A stretch of DNA of 64,000 nucleotides from Cannabis sativa. Taxonomy: Eukaryota; Streptophyta; Magnoliopsida; Rosales; Cannabaceae. The notes under the pieces are model-generated. The model saw nothing but the letters and a program-made list of their open reading frames with translations. It searched no databases and was not told where the DNA came from. Below, one piece after another: positions 23,803 through 35,239 of this stretch. The DNA lies in contig NC_083607.1 of NCBI RefSeq assembly GCF_029168945.1, positions 10,992,001 through 11,056,000 of the forward strand, in the 5' to 3' direction. The translations under genes were made by a program, and so were the position numbers. The first letter of the stretch is position 1. Each line of letters starts with the position of its first letter.

Positions 23803-24033
23803 ATCAGGTCGTATTCAAGGAGAGCTTACTAATGCCGCTTAATTTGGAAATTAAAAACGAAACATGCGCCTATTCTACTATCAGGCTACTAACATGCTTC
23901 CTAACAGGCTTTTCTTTTTCATAACTGAATAAGATAAACTACTAAAGCAATAAAGGCTTACTGAACCGTGAAACGAGCTAACTGCTGATGATGATCGTAC
24001 ATGTCGTGACGATCTTCGGAAGACAACCTGGCG

Positions 24034-24045
24034 GCTCTGATACCA
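24034..24045 (-). other. Primer-binding site of element B
   Basis: On the minus strand TGGTATCAGAGC, 3 bp after the 5' LTR. Initiator Met tRNA type. Confidence 0.85.
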
Positions 24046-24048
24046 AAT

Positions 24049-26308
24049 TGTAACACCCTGACTAACATAGGCGTATTACGTGATTTTTAAACATGCTGTG
24101 CAGCTCGTTGCTAATCAACGAGGTTTATGGGAAAACGTGATTAATTAAAATTTTGCTTTTTAATTAAACTTATAAAACAATATTACAAAAGACTCGAGAT
24201 TCCGATTATAAAATCATTTACAAAAAGGATTTAACTGTTTAACTGATACACAAAATAAATGTCGTCTAACGACCAGTTACAAAAATCAGCCTCGCTGTCC
24301 CGATGATCGTACGCTCCAGACCTAACCGCCCCGACATGTACAATCTTCACAAGCTCGCTCACTGTCCATCAGCTTTAGCCTTGCCTTTACCTAAACATAA
24401 ACGTAAAACTGTGAGTCGATAGACTCAGTAAGAAAAGCATAATAATACTCATACATAAACCTAACTGCCGTGTCCAACACGATACTGGGTCCCGCTACTG
24501 CCATGTCCAACATGGTACTGAGCCACTACGGCCATGTCCAACATGGTACTGAGTTCTGAACGTTCACAGGGACGGTACTATTAACAAGTATCCTCCTGAT
24601 CGGTCGAACCGGTCATACTCCGGCTGCTGGTCATACTCCAGCCTGTACCGACGGGATAGGTCAATAGTATGGAACCACCAACCAAGTGCCAGGCTGATCG
24701 GTCGAACCGGTCATACTCCGGCTGCTGGTCATACTCCAGCCTGTACCGACGTGGCAGGGTTGGATGGTTCGAAGCCAACATACATAACTAATGTAATCTA
24801 ATAGGCTTCCTACATGCACGCTAAACATGTAATCTACATATGCATACTGTTATACTAATCTTACCTGGATTCCGAATTCAGGTGTGCCGGTCAACCTGAC
24901 TGGAACTTTAGCTGAGCGGCGGATTACAGGCTCCTAAACCATAAAAATCACAACACTATAAGTGTCACGCTAAATCACTTCCCGGGGACTAAAACTAGGA
25001 ACTAAAAGTTTCCCTATCGATAGAAAGCATGGCAATACCCCTTAAAACATAAAAACGAGGAAAAACACGGGTTCTGAAAATTCCCCAACCGGCAGACCGG
25101 TTGCCCAACCGGAATTCCGGTTCTGGGAATTACTGAACCCTCATCCGGAATTCCGGTTGCACAACCGGAATTCCGGTTCCTCGCAGGAACTTTTCAAAAA
25201 TTCCTAACTCACTCAAATCAAACCCAATTCAAACCAAACTTTCCAGACTTGCTCTAAATACCCCAAAGAACATTTTCAAAGCATCAAAATAGCCCAGAAA
25301 CCTCAGATACAAAATTTGCCATTAAAGCTCAAGCTTTGAATTCTAAACTCAAACTTGTGTAAATCCCACAAACATGCATTCAAACCTGGTTAATTCTACT
25401 TAAATATGCATGATTAAGCTTCTGAAAACAAACAAAAACAACAGCAACAACACAGTAACAGATTACACAACATTTCCTCAAAATCACATATTTTACAAGA
25501 AAACTCAAAGCTTTGCACAACCTATCTAACATGCTTTCAAAACCACTTAAGTAACCCTAATCTAACAAGCTTTAAACTATAGAAATCAAGACAAACTTAC
25601 AGCAGCCACAGCAACTAACAATTAAGCATGCATCAACATATTCTCATCATTTTTTTCTAAAATTACAAAAAGAAAGGTTTAGGAACTTTACCAAGAATTT
25701 GAAGAGCACTTAGATTGAGGAAAAATTAGCTTTGAAATCAAAAATTCCAGCCCTTGAACAGCGTTCAGCCGAGAGAACAAGAGAGGAAAAGAGAGAGAGA
25801 GCTTGAGAGCTTTTCCTTGAAAAATTTCTAACTTTTCTAACTTATGATTTTTTGTAAAATGAAAAATGAATAATGACACCTAGTATAAACCCATTTCAGC
25901 CAAATAAACCAACAAATAAATATTTATTTCATTTAATAAACTCACATAAGACAAAACACTAATGGGAAAAAAAGACCATTTTGCCCCTCCACCATAAAAC
26001 CACATAAATCAAACTAAAGGGGTATTTTGGGGAAATTCTAAATTCCCGACCATTCCCGACATTCCCAATGTCTAAAAAATCATCCCAAACTAATAACATG
26101 CTAAGTTGTGATTTCTACTGAGCCAAACGCCGAGTTCCAAAATACCGGGCACCGGAAATGCAAAATATGAAAACTACTGAATAAAATAACCATGCATTTC
26201 TGAATTCCATAAATAACAGTATAATAAATTATTTAAATAGCTATAAATAATTTTCATAATTAATCAAATTAACTGATAATTTCCAAATTAAACTAAGCGG
26301 GCTTTACA
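24049..26308 (-). repeat. 5' LTR of element B
   Basis: 2,260 bp, uninterrupted, giving the reference for the damaged 3' LTR. It carries the same structured repeats as C (triple hairpin unit near 24,470-24,555, 57 bp modules near 24,590-24,760, CCGGAATTCCGG boxes near 25,085-25,180) but is clearly diverged from C's LTRs, so B and C are separate subfamily members. Confidence 0.92.
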
Positions 26309-28448
26309 GAAGCGGTCAAGAACTGGCCAACACCTAAGACTGCAAGTGAAGTAAGAAGCTTCTTGGGTTTAGCTGGTTACTATAGACTCTTTGTTGAAGT
26401 ATTTTCCAAGATCGCAACTCCTTTAACCAACTTGACTCGAAAGACGCAGAAGTTTGTCTGGTCAGAAAAGTGTGAGGGTAGCTTCCAAACACTTAAGGAC
26501 AAACTAATAACAGCCCCTGTATTATGTGTTCCCAATAACAAGGATAAGTTTGTGGTGTACTGCGATGCATCGAAACAAGGGCTGGGATGCGTGTTGATGC
26601 AAAATGACAAAGTAGTAGCGTATGCCTCAAGACAACTTAAGGAGTATGAACAAAGGTACCCAACACACGATCTGGAGTTGGCAGCAGTAGTTTTTGCGCT
26701 AAAAATATGGAGACACTATCTCTACGGGGAGAAATGTGAAATTTATACCGACCATAAGAGTCTGAAGTACTTCTTTACACAAAAAGGAACTCAACATGAG
26801 GCAGAGGCGATGGCTAGAGCTTGTTAAGGACTATGATTGTGAAATCCACTACCATCCGGGGAAGGCCAACGTAGTAGCAGACGCGCTAAGTAGACGCAGT
26901 TATGCCAGCTTGGCAATACTGGCACAAATGGAAATGCCACTACAACAAGAACTACAAAGAAGTGGTATAGAGATCATTACACAAAAGCTAGCTAACCTAA
27001 CCATTGTCTCGACGCTGCTACAAGAACTTAAAGATGCACAGATTGTTGATGAGTTCTTACAGAAGAAAAGAGCAGGCATGCCAGAGAAGGAGGCAGAGGA
27101 TTTCTCCGAAGGTACAGACGGCATGCTAAGGTATAAGGGAAGAGTGTGTGTAGCCAACGACATAGAGCTTAAAAGAAAGATCATGATGGAAGCACACACT
27201 ACACCCTACTCAATGCATCCAGGGTCAACCAAAATGTACAATGACTTAAAAACCTTGTATTGGTGGCCAGGGATGAAGAAGGATGTAGCTGAATTCGTAG
27301 CTAGATGCCTCACTTGTCAACAAGTTAAGGCTGAACATCAGAGACCAGCAGGGATGTTGCAACCCTTGGAAATCCCAGAATGGAAGTGGAAAGATATAGC
27401 CATGGATTTTGTGACAGGACTACCCCGAACAACCAAGCAACACGACTCAGTTTGGGTAATTATAGACAGACTCACCAAGTCCGCACACTTTGTTCCAGTA
27501 AAGTCTACTTACAACGCAGAGCAGTATGCTGACTTGTACGTGCAAGAGATATTGAGGCTGCATGGAGTTCCAAAGACGATAGTCTCTGATAGAGGTTCAG
27601 TATTCACCTCCAAGTTCTGGGAGAGTCTACATAAGGCAACGAGGACGCGATTGAAATTAAGTACAGCATTTCATCCCCAAACAGATGGACAATCTGAACG
27701 CACCATCCAAATACTCGAGGATATGCTTCGAGCGTGTATACTAGACTTCATTGGCTCATGGAGCAAGTATTTACCCCTAATGGAGTTCTCCTACAATAAT
27801 AGTTATCAAGCCACAATCGGAATGGCACCATATGAGATGTTGTATGGACGAAAATGTAGGTCACCGCTTCACTGGGATGAAGTTGGAGAAAGACGCTATT
27901 TAGGTCCAGAAGCAGTAAGAGAAGCTTCAGAAGCAGTTGAAAAGATACGGCAAAGGATGCTCACCGCCCAAAGTAGACAGAAAAGTTATGCAGATCTGAA
28001 AAGACGGGAGGTTGAGTTTTCTGTAGGGGACTTAGTGTTCTTGAAGGTATCACCTATGAAGGGGATTATGCATTTCGGAAAAAGGGGAAAGTTAAGCCCA
28101 AGATTTATAGGTCCTTTTGAGATACTGGACAGAGTTGGTCAGGTAGCTTACGGTTTGGCCCTACCGCCGACATTAGCAGAAACGCATAATGTTTTCCACA
28201 TTTCCATGTTACGTAAGTATGTACCTGATCCGACACATGTGCTTAAGTACGAGAACTTGAACTTACAGCAGGACATGAGCTTTATGGCACGCCCTGTGCG
28301 CGTGATAGAAAAAGGAATAAATGTCTTACGAAATAAGACTATACCCTTAGTCAAAATCCTGTGGAGTGATAGTTCTGATAGAGAAGCGACATGGGAGTTG
28401 GAGATGGACATGCAGAATCAGTACCCCGAGTTATTCTCTAGTAAGTAA
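26309..28448 (+). pseudogene. RT end, RNase H, integrase and chromodomain-like tail of element A (pol, second part)
   Basis: Resumes A's pol directly after the GAAGC duplication: EAVKNWP then [17 protein letters not shown]. RNase H ([24 protein letters not shown]) ends with a frameshift near 26,785 (a +1 change at TQKGTQH). From 26,796 the frame stays open for 550 residues: HHCC (HPGSTKMY, CLTCQQVKAEHQRP), DDE core ([47 protein letters not shown]) and tail VLRNKTIPLVKILW / REATWELE. Integrase residues D, D and E are present. Confidence 0.9.
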
Positions 28449-28470
28449 ATTTCGAGGACGAAATTCCTTT

Positions 28471-28483
28471 AAGGAGGGTAGAT
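28471..28483 (+). other. Polypurine tract of element A
   Basis: AAGGAGGGTAGAT abuts the 3' LTR (starts 28,484). Confidence 0.8.
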
Positions 28484-30776
28484 TGTAATAACTAAAATAT
28501 TCAATTATTTTTATATATATATTTATTACAATAGTTTAGTTATCTTGATGTGGAAATAATAATTGCATAAAATATGTTATTAGTATTTCTGAGAATAGTA
28601 CTAACTTGTGGTAATTTCCAAAATAAAAGAATTATATGGAAGCTAGTAACAAAATAGATATATTAGTAATTTAAGTCATACTATTTATAAGAGTTAATTA
28701 CTAGGGGCAAGTAAAATAATTAAATCTTCCATTTACTATTTAACTAATACGTGAAAAGTATAGAAGTGGTAGTATTATTTTATAAGAAGAAAAAGTAGTA
28801 GTAGTAGTAGTATTAAGAGTAATAGTTAGTTGTTATTAATGTTTTAGCTAATTAATAAAAGAATAGTATGTATGATATGAGGTATCATGTAAAGAAAATA
28901 AGTAGTAGTATAATTAAAGGCTTGAATAACGTGGCAAATAAGGAGAGATAAGCTCTCATTAGTTAAGCTAGAAATAGTCAAGTGCATGGCTAGATGTTGG
29001 GACAGTTCAAATTTTAAATTATATATATATAAAAAAAATACTAGGAGTTGGTTGCATATGTGAAGTACTTGGAAATGTTGGCTGTATAAAGGGAAGAAGT
29101 TAAGGGGTTTAGTTGTTGCGGATTCAAATATTAACCATAGTTAGAGTTGGATTAGTGGTGTAGTTAAGGTAGATGTGGCTTAGTTAATTCTAAGAGGCTA
29201 TAAATAGGACTCACTTTTTCACATTTCACTCACACTTTGATAACCAAACCTCTCATCATCACTCTAATTCTCTCGTGAACTTTGAGCTTTCATCACAATA
29301 TAATTTTTCTCTTATTCTCTCATACGTGAAAGCCTATTACATTAAATTTCAATCAATATAGCTCTCTTTAAATTACAACTCTTATCATCCCACTTTCTTC
29401 CATCCCTGGTGTTCTGTTATCTCTAGATAAAACCATCACCATACGCCACAATCAAATTTCTCTTATAACCATCACAATCATCCTCTCATAAATATATCTA
29501 TATATATATCTTTCATCATATTGGCATCACCATCTCCATCATTTTCTAGTGCTCAACTAGATCTTATTTGAAAGCTAAGGTAATTTTATAATTTTTGGGT
29601 TTGTAGATATTTAAGGTTAAGATTTTCATATGTGTAAATATATATACTATTATGATAAGTACTAATTAATAGGTGTGAAATCTAGGTTTGTCATAGAACA
29701 ATTATTATTTCTCAAAGATTTCTCTCATTGCAATCAAGGTTAAGGCTCCACATCCGAGGTAAGGAAATTAAGTAGAAAAACATAAGTTTTCTGTATGTAA
29801 TAACATTCATAGGAAGAGTGGGAATAGTAAAAGAGAAGTTAACTAAGGTCTTCTGCCTGACTCTTTATTGTTTGTTATTTAATGTACTGTATAATATATA
29901 TTTAAATAATATGTTTATAAGATTCATGTTATTTATGTATGTTTACAGTATTAGAGCATGGCCATTGCTAAATGTATATATTTAAATAATGTGTTTATAA
30001 GATTCATGTTATTTAAGTATGTATGTAAATAGTGTGTTTATAAGATTCACATTATTTAATTATGATTGTTATGTTGTTTAAATAATGTATAGTAGTTTGC
30101 CATTATTTAAATTAGATAGATTATAGTTTATGTGACATGGTTTGACCGAGAAGATAATGGTTAAATACTTGACTGTTGGGTCTATATGGTAGATAGGGGG
30201 CCATTTAGTAGTGGGTACGATTTTACTGAACCCAGCCCTCCGCCATTTAGTCCAATAGCTCAAGTTTATTTGCCAAAATTGGACTCGGGCGTAATCATTA
30301 TTATGTGAATTAGCTTAGAACCTAATTATTAGTGACTAGTGATATGATTAAGTTTATGTTTTGCTATCTGCCTAAATATTTGCATGTACATTTTAATTAA
30401 GTTTTGTTTTTATTTATGTGACTACCTGACACACATTTCCTTACTGAGTTTAGTAGCTCACCCTTATCAAATTACCATGTGCAGACCAAGGTAACTAAAA
30501 GTTTAGAAAGCCGGTGGCGAGTGGAACTTTGGATGCTTGTGTGTGTGAACTCGCTGAGGGCCATATAACTGCGGGCGGTCTAGGGCGCTCTATTTATTTA
30601 TTCATGTTATTAAACTTATGTCGCAATTATTTTAGTTATTAATTATTATGTCTTTTGTACGAAAACTGGCCAGTTGTGAACATTTTCAAGTATTAAATAA
30701 AAATGCGACATTATGATTTTCCGCGTTTAACGCTTGTAAACAAAATTAATATTTTTATAAAAGTACGGGCGTTACA
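28484..30776 (+). repeat. 3' LTR of element A
   Basis: 2,293 bp copy of 1,017-3,319, followed by the TCAAG duplication at 30,777-30,781. TATA box at 29,199-29,206. Differences from the 5' LTR are scattered single bases plus a shorter (GTA)n tract near 28,795 and a rearranged AT-rich stretch near 29,490-29,515. Confidence 0.92.
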
Positions 30777-30862
30777 TCAAGTATATTCATAGTTATTTAT
30801 AATCAACAATCTCTGTGTTTCATACAACCTCCTAAACATTTATCATTATAAATACTCACCTT

Positions 30863-30995
30863 CAGTGCTTCATAAAACACTCTAATTCACACATTACCAT
30901 AACTCCATAATCTCAGTGCTTCATAAAGCACTCTAATTCACGCATTACCATAATTCCATAATCTCAGTGCTTCATAAAGCACTCTAATCTTACAT
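30863..30995. repeat. 51 bp tandem repeat in the solo LTR
   Basis: CAGTGCTTCATAAA(A/G)CACTC recurs at 30,863, 30,914 and 30,965, a 51 bp period with about 2.6 copies. GTGCTTCATAAAGCAC is itself an inverted repeat. Confidence 0.85.
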
Positions 30996-31318
30996 CTCTA
31001 TAAGCACGAATTCTTACATTTCGTGAGTCGCTAAGATTCTGCAAGAAAAGAAACTAATTTCTTAAGCAATATAAAAATCCATTCATTCACATTATAACAA
31101 AGATATATCCAGTTACAAATCATCACATAATAACATGCTTAAGTCATTTCACAACTTCGTAATCACACAATACTGGTACTTTATAAAGTACCCTTACCAC
31201 TCGTTAACCACGAGCTACTTATGTCACTATCGTTGCCCGATACAGCAAACGATAAGTAAGAAACCTATCCGTGGTTTCAGAAGTAATTACTCATAATGGT
31301 AATGATCGTATCTTTTAC

Positions 31319-31440
31319 TCGATCATAATCGAGTCACAACGATAATAATCGGTTCATATCATTACCCTTGATTATAATCGAGTCTCAACGATGATAATCG
31401 TTTCCTATTATTTCCCTCGATCATAATCGAGTCACAACCA
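31319..31440. repeat. 49 bp tandem repeat in the solo LTR
   Basis: T(C/T)GAT(C/T)ATAATCGAGTC recurs at 31,319, 31,368 and 31,417 with a 49 bp period. The core CTCGATCATAATCGAG can form a short hairpin. Confidence 0.8.
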
Positions 31441-32894
31441 ATACATAACGTTAACCTCGATTAAGATTAAATCACAATAACATATACCAAGATTTCAATC
31501 TTAATTGATATTGTAACAATCATAATATTATCCTTATACAGTATTTAATACTTTTCTTACCTTAGTTCAGAACTCAAGTGTACGGGCCGACTTGAGTGGA
31601 AAATAAGCTAGGCAATTCCGGTCCTATGTCACAACAATCAAAACTCAATTATAACCTTAATTAAATTTCTGATAATCGACTCCAATTCTCACAATCGAAC
31701 ACACCCTACTTTCCCCCGGATCAAACTAGCTTAACCATCTCTAAAACACCCTGAATTTCACTCCGAAAGACACCCCGAATCAGATCGGACTTGAGAAGAA
31801 AAACCCAAAATTTCCCCCTACTGTGAAAAACGGTCGGCCATTTTTCTAGGTGTCAGAAAAACGGCCTACCTTTTTTTTCCTGGCAGCCATGACATTTTCT
31901 GGTTTTTCACCCCAAAAACCAATCAAACCTCGACCAAACCTGCTCAAACCTTCCAAAACAGTATAATATAGTAAACATGAAATAACCCAACAACCAGTTC
32001 ATTGCAATATATCAATTTGCTCAAAGTCACACTTCAAAGTGAAGAAAACTCAACTTCGGTTTCAACAAACCCAAACCAATTCAAGCAGCCATGGAGACCA
32101 CTTAAAACCATTCCTAACATGCTCAAAAACCTACCCTAAACACACCTCAAACCTAGTTTAAGTCCTACAGCAACAAAGAAGTAAAACCCTGCTTCAAAAC
32201 TAACTCAAGACTAGGATTTTCAATCCAAAAATTGTTGAGAACTTACCTTGATTGCTTCTAGGTTGGACTTAGGTTCTACAAGCTGCTTCAATTGAAGTGA
32301 AGTGGTGAACTTTCAATCCTCTTGCTGGCTGGTCTTGGTTCACACGAAGGGGAGAAGAAGAAGAAACTTAGTTTCTTGCCTTGGAAGCTATTCCCTTTAA
32401 ATAAGGTTTCATGCATTTCATTTCATTTCATTTATTTTTTTTTTCTTTTCTTATCAGCCCAAAAATAAAAGGGACACTAAAACCTAAAAGCAAAAAGACT
32501 AATTTACCGCCAATGAAAAAAAATGAACTTTAAAATAACCTAGGGCATTTTTGTAATTTTGCTAATTCTATTAAACCGACATTCTAAAATTTCTAACCTA
32601 GTCCGAAATATTCCCAAAATAATTCTTTCATTAACGTCGTGATATTTCTGACCACATCGCTACATTTCCACAATTGCTGGGCCCAAAAAAAATATTTTAT
32701 TTTGAAATTGATATCCTCAGTACTCACATATCCCAATATAATCTCCGAAATTAATAAATTACGCTGTTTATTTCATTGAGTAAACTCTCAATAATTACCC
32801 TAAGCAAGATCATAATCTTACTTCGTTACCAAAATAATTACATATTTAATAAAATATGTCTATTTAAATATTATTTATTTTTCGGGATATTACA

Positions 32895-33504
32895 TTCAAT
32901 GTCTCCATCAATTTACAAAAAGCATGCTTGCCCCATAGATACTTGAAGAAGAATTTAAGATCGTTAACAAACTTTAACATGTCATGCCAAACTTATACAT
33001 TGCCCTCTTTTGATACTAATACACCTTAAATGAAAGCGATCAGTCCAAGCTTGTAGGCATCATCTTTTACTTCGCACCTCTCAAGTTGGAGCATAAGTGA
33101 ATCCAACTACACAGAACTCTTCCCTTCAAAATACGTTCGACTAAATGGTCGTTGGACTTAACTTCTATTTCCTCCTCTATAGGGGTACTACCCATAGGTA
33201 AGCCAGTAATAAGTCCAAACTTTATCCGTTCGAATCTCATGTCATTTTTCCGTACATGAAACCAAACCTCATCTTCCTTTTCAGTATCTACTTTCATTTT
33301 TTATAAGAGGAGGTTGTGGACCAAAGCGCCAAAGAAAGTCAACTCTCCAGCTTCCCAGAAGTGTCCGAAAGAGCTAGCCTTAGCCGTATCAATCAAATCA
33401 AGCTTTGTAAACTTGGCCTTGATATATCTAAACCTATTTGTACCCCGATAGGTAAGACGTCTTGTGAAATACTGGGAAACTAGAAGTTTAAGTTCAGGAG
33501 TCAT
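32895..33504 (-). pseudogene. DUF1985-like gene, exon 2 (proximal part)
   Basis: Minus-strand translation matches the DUF1985 pattern: RRLTYRGTNRFRYI, SSFGHFWEAGELTFFGALVH, then EVWFHVRKNDMRFERIKFG followed by LITGLPMGS, and near the break WHDMLKFVNDLKFFFKYLWG. Three in-frame stops are visible: at ~33,298 (after HNLLL), after AYKLGLIAFI, and before VWHDML. The frame runs exactly into the target site and resumes at 530. The exon likely starts at 33,504 or 33,507 after a TTTAGCAG acceptor. Function unknown; such genes often travel in Mutator-like elements with a Ulp1-type protease, which is not seen here because the gene leaves the window. Confidence 0.65.
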
Positions 33505-33930
33505 CTGCTAAATTGTAAGAATTTTTGTTAAAAATCCATAAAATGAATATCGTAACATAAATTGTAATATGTCGTGAATCATCACGAAACAGAATTGTAG
33601 ATACGTAGCCTAGTGTTCTGCGATATTTCATGATACGAAAGCTACATATATCGTGATACATCGCTAAATACATCGTTAAACAACTAACATGTCGTGAAAA
33701 CATCGCCAATAAAAACAAAACTAACAACATTTTAAGATGAAATTGCAAAAAGTCGCGAACAATGTCGTGATATGTCGCTAATTGTTTAAAAAACAAGAAT
33801 TCAAACAGGCATCAATGAAATTCAAACGAAAACATAAAAATTGAACCTAAACTAAACAGATTTCTTTACAATGAAGCACAAACAACAAAAAACCCACTTA
33901 AAATAATAAAATAAAAGTTTAGACAAATAC
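33505..33930 (-). other. Intron of the DUF1985-like gene with degenerate short repeats
   Basis: Inferred from a minus-strand donor AAAAG|GTATTTG at 33,930 and an acceptor TTTAGCAG at ~33,505. It contains many variants of a short motif around ATCGTGAA / TCGCGAA / TCGCTAAT, like the stretch at 1-220. Confidence 0.45.
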
Positions 33931-34060
33931 CTTTTTTTACGATTTCAAATGTGGGTTTGGAGTTTCTCGATTTGGATGTGGGTTTGGGGTTTCGTGTTTC
34001 GTCGGAGGTGGTGGTTTTGTTGGGCTCGCTGGGTTTCGTTGATGCGTCTGATGGTGGCAA
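33931..34060 (-). pseudogene. Putative exon 1 of the DUF1985-like gene
   Basis: A Pro/Ser/Thr/Lys-rich open stretch (PPSDASTKPSEPNKTTTSDE, then PKPTFEIVKKG) ends at a GT donor. No ATG lies near the start in this frame, so the true start is unclear. The assignment rests on position and on the low-complexity N-termini common to this family. Confidence 0.3.
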
Positions 34061-34604
34061 TCGAGTTGGTCTGGGTTTGGGGAGTTAGAGAAAGAGAGAG
34101 AAACGAGAGAATGAGAGTTAGAGGGAGAGTGGGAGTTTCAAATGGGAAGGGTATTGTTGGGATTAAAATTTTTATATTACTTTAAGATGCATATAAAAAT
34201 ACCTTATGCTTTTTTTAAACATATAATGTCAAATTTCCTTTTGGTTATGCACAAAAATATTTAATTAGACAACCATAATGATTATACTCAAAATATTCTG
34301 AATAATAAAAATAATAATATAATTATTTATTATAAAAGTGTGTGGCTGTAAATTTATAAATATATTTGGTTATGCATAAAAATATTTAATTAGATTAGAG
34401 CACATATAATAATTGTACTTAAAATAATTTGATAATAAAGTAAATAATAAAATTATTGTAATTAGAGAATATAATAAGTATTTGATTATGTATAAAAATA
34501 TTTAATTGAATTACTATTAATTAAATTAAATTATTTGGCCAAACTAAAAAGTTTGATAAATTATTGTGAAAAGTTATATAAATTTTTTTAAATCAATAGT
34601 ATTT
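34061..34604. repeat. AT-rich flank with ~120 bp tandem repeat
   Basis: A GA-rich tract (34,085-34,140) is followed by very AT-rich DNA in which TTGGTTATGCA(C/T)AAAAATAT recurs at 34,241, 34,366 and, slightly changed, 34,482. The period is about 116-125 bp and the copies are degenerate. No gene is seen. Confidence 0.65.
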
Positions 34605-34617
34605 AGATTGAAAAGAT

Positions 34618-35192
34618 AAATCCCCAATTCCTCCTGTTGTACGATCTGGTATTGTTCGAAAGCAATCTGAGACTGTAAACAAAGTAAAAATAACTCTTGA
34701 TGATATTGAGGAAGAAGTTCAATTTTGGCAAGCCTCCATAGTGTGTTATGTATTTGGTGCGAACCCACCATTACATATACTGGAGGGCTTTGCAAATCGA
34801 GTGTGGAAGGATAAGGTAGACAGAGTGAAACTGCTGTCATATGGAATATTCACTATTCGATTCAACTCTTTGAAGGACAGAGATCAAGTTTTGAATGGTG
34901 GCTACATATTTTTCAATCGAAGGCCTGTCATCATGAAGGCTTGGGATCAAAATGTGAATTTTAAAAAGGAAGATGATAAAAAGGTTCCAATATGGATTCA
35001 ACTTGAAGACTTGGACTTGAAATATTGGGGACAAAGATCTTTGTTCAAAATAGTTGGACAAGTAGGGACTCCGGTTATGGTGGATTATGTCACAAAAGAG
35101 AGGGAAAGGTTGAACTACCCTAGAGTTCTAGTTGGAGTTAGGATAGATCAACAATTCCCTGATATGTTGGAGTTTGAGAATGAACATGGCTG
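34618..35192 (+). pseudogene. LINE ORF1, N-terminal (DUF4283-like) part
   Basis: Open from 34,618 without a start codon: DDIEEEVQFWQASIVCYVFG, then FANRVWKDKVDRVKLL and NGGYIFFNRRPVIMKAW, VPIWIQLEDLDLKYWG. This is the DUF4283-type nucleic-acid-binding region of plant L1 ORF1. The frame is thrown off by a 47 bp tandem duplication at 35,146-35,239. Confidence 0.85.
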
Positions 35193-35239
35193 GATCAACA
35201 ATTCCCTGATATGTTGGAGTTTGAGAATGAACATGGCTG
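35146..35239 (+). repeat. 47 bp tandem duplication inside LINE ORF1
   Basis: The 47 bases at 35,146-35,192 are repeated exactly at 35,193-35,239. 47 is not a multiple of three, so the duplication shifts the reading frame between the DUF4283 part and the CCHC knuckle. Confidence 0.95.

Larger units (their letters stand above)
6714..26308 (-). mobile_element. Ty3 chromovirus-like retrotransposon B, inserted in pol of A
   Basis: Minus-strand element bounded on the plus strand by TGTAACACCCTAAC (left) and GCGGGCTTTACA (right). A perfect 5 bp TSD GAAGC (6,709-6,713; 26,309-26,313) restores A's pol frame. The 5' LTR is at 24,049-26,308, the internal part at 19,077-24,048, and the 3' LTR is in two pieces (6,714-7,093 and 16,553-19,076) because element C inserted there. 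PBS, gag, PR, RT, RNase H, integrase and a C-terminal chromodomain-like segment are all recognisable. Gag has frameshifts and pol has a TAA, so the copy is non-autonomous. Confidence 0.92.
1017..30776 (+). mobile_element. Ty3 chromovirus-like retrotransposon A, split by element B
   Basis: It is bounded by TGTAATAACTAAAATATTC at the left and CGGGCGTTACA at the right, with a perfect 5 bp TSD TCAAG (1,012-1,016; 30,777-30,781). The two LTRs are 2,303 and 2,293 bp and nearly identical. The order LTR, PBS, gag, protease, RT, RNase H, integrase, chromodomain-like tail, PPT, LTR is that of Ty3 chromoviruses, closest in pattern to the Tekay/Del group. Coding capacity is lost: gag and RNase H have frameshifts, two RT catalytic Asp codons are Asn, and element B (6,714-26,308) sits in pol. 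Confidence 0.92.
531..32894 (-). mobile_element. Solo LTR (2.6 kb) inserted in the DUF1985-like gene and split by element A
   Basis: The left piece (531-1,016) begins TGTAATGCCCCGACC and the right piece (30,782-32,894) ends CGGGATATTACA. Read on the minus strand it starts TGTAATATCCCG and ends GGGGCATTACA, typical plant LTR ends. The flanks are a perfect 5 bp duplication TTCAA (526-530 and 32,895-32,899). After removing element A and one TCAAG, about 2,599 bp remain with no gag, pol, PBS or PPT, so this is a solo LTR left by LTR-LTR recombination. It carries two short tandem-repeat blocks at 30,863-30,995 and 31,319-31,440. Superfamily is not certain; the ends look like Ty3-type LTRs. Confidence 0.8.
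30782..32894 (-). repeat. Solo LTR, right segment
   Basis: 2.1 kb of LTR sequence continuing the fragment at 531-1,016. No ORF. Read on the minus strand it begins TGTAATATCCCG and has an AT-rich promoter-like TTATTTAAAGG near 32,390-32,402 followed by a pyrimidine-rich leader. That promoter reading is tentative. Confidence 0.75.

Noticed and set aside
30863..31440. CRISPR-like array
   Set aside because: Repeats are tandem with no unique spacers and lie in a plant LTR.
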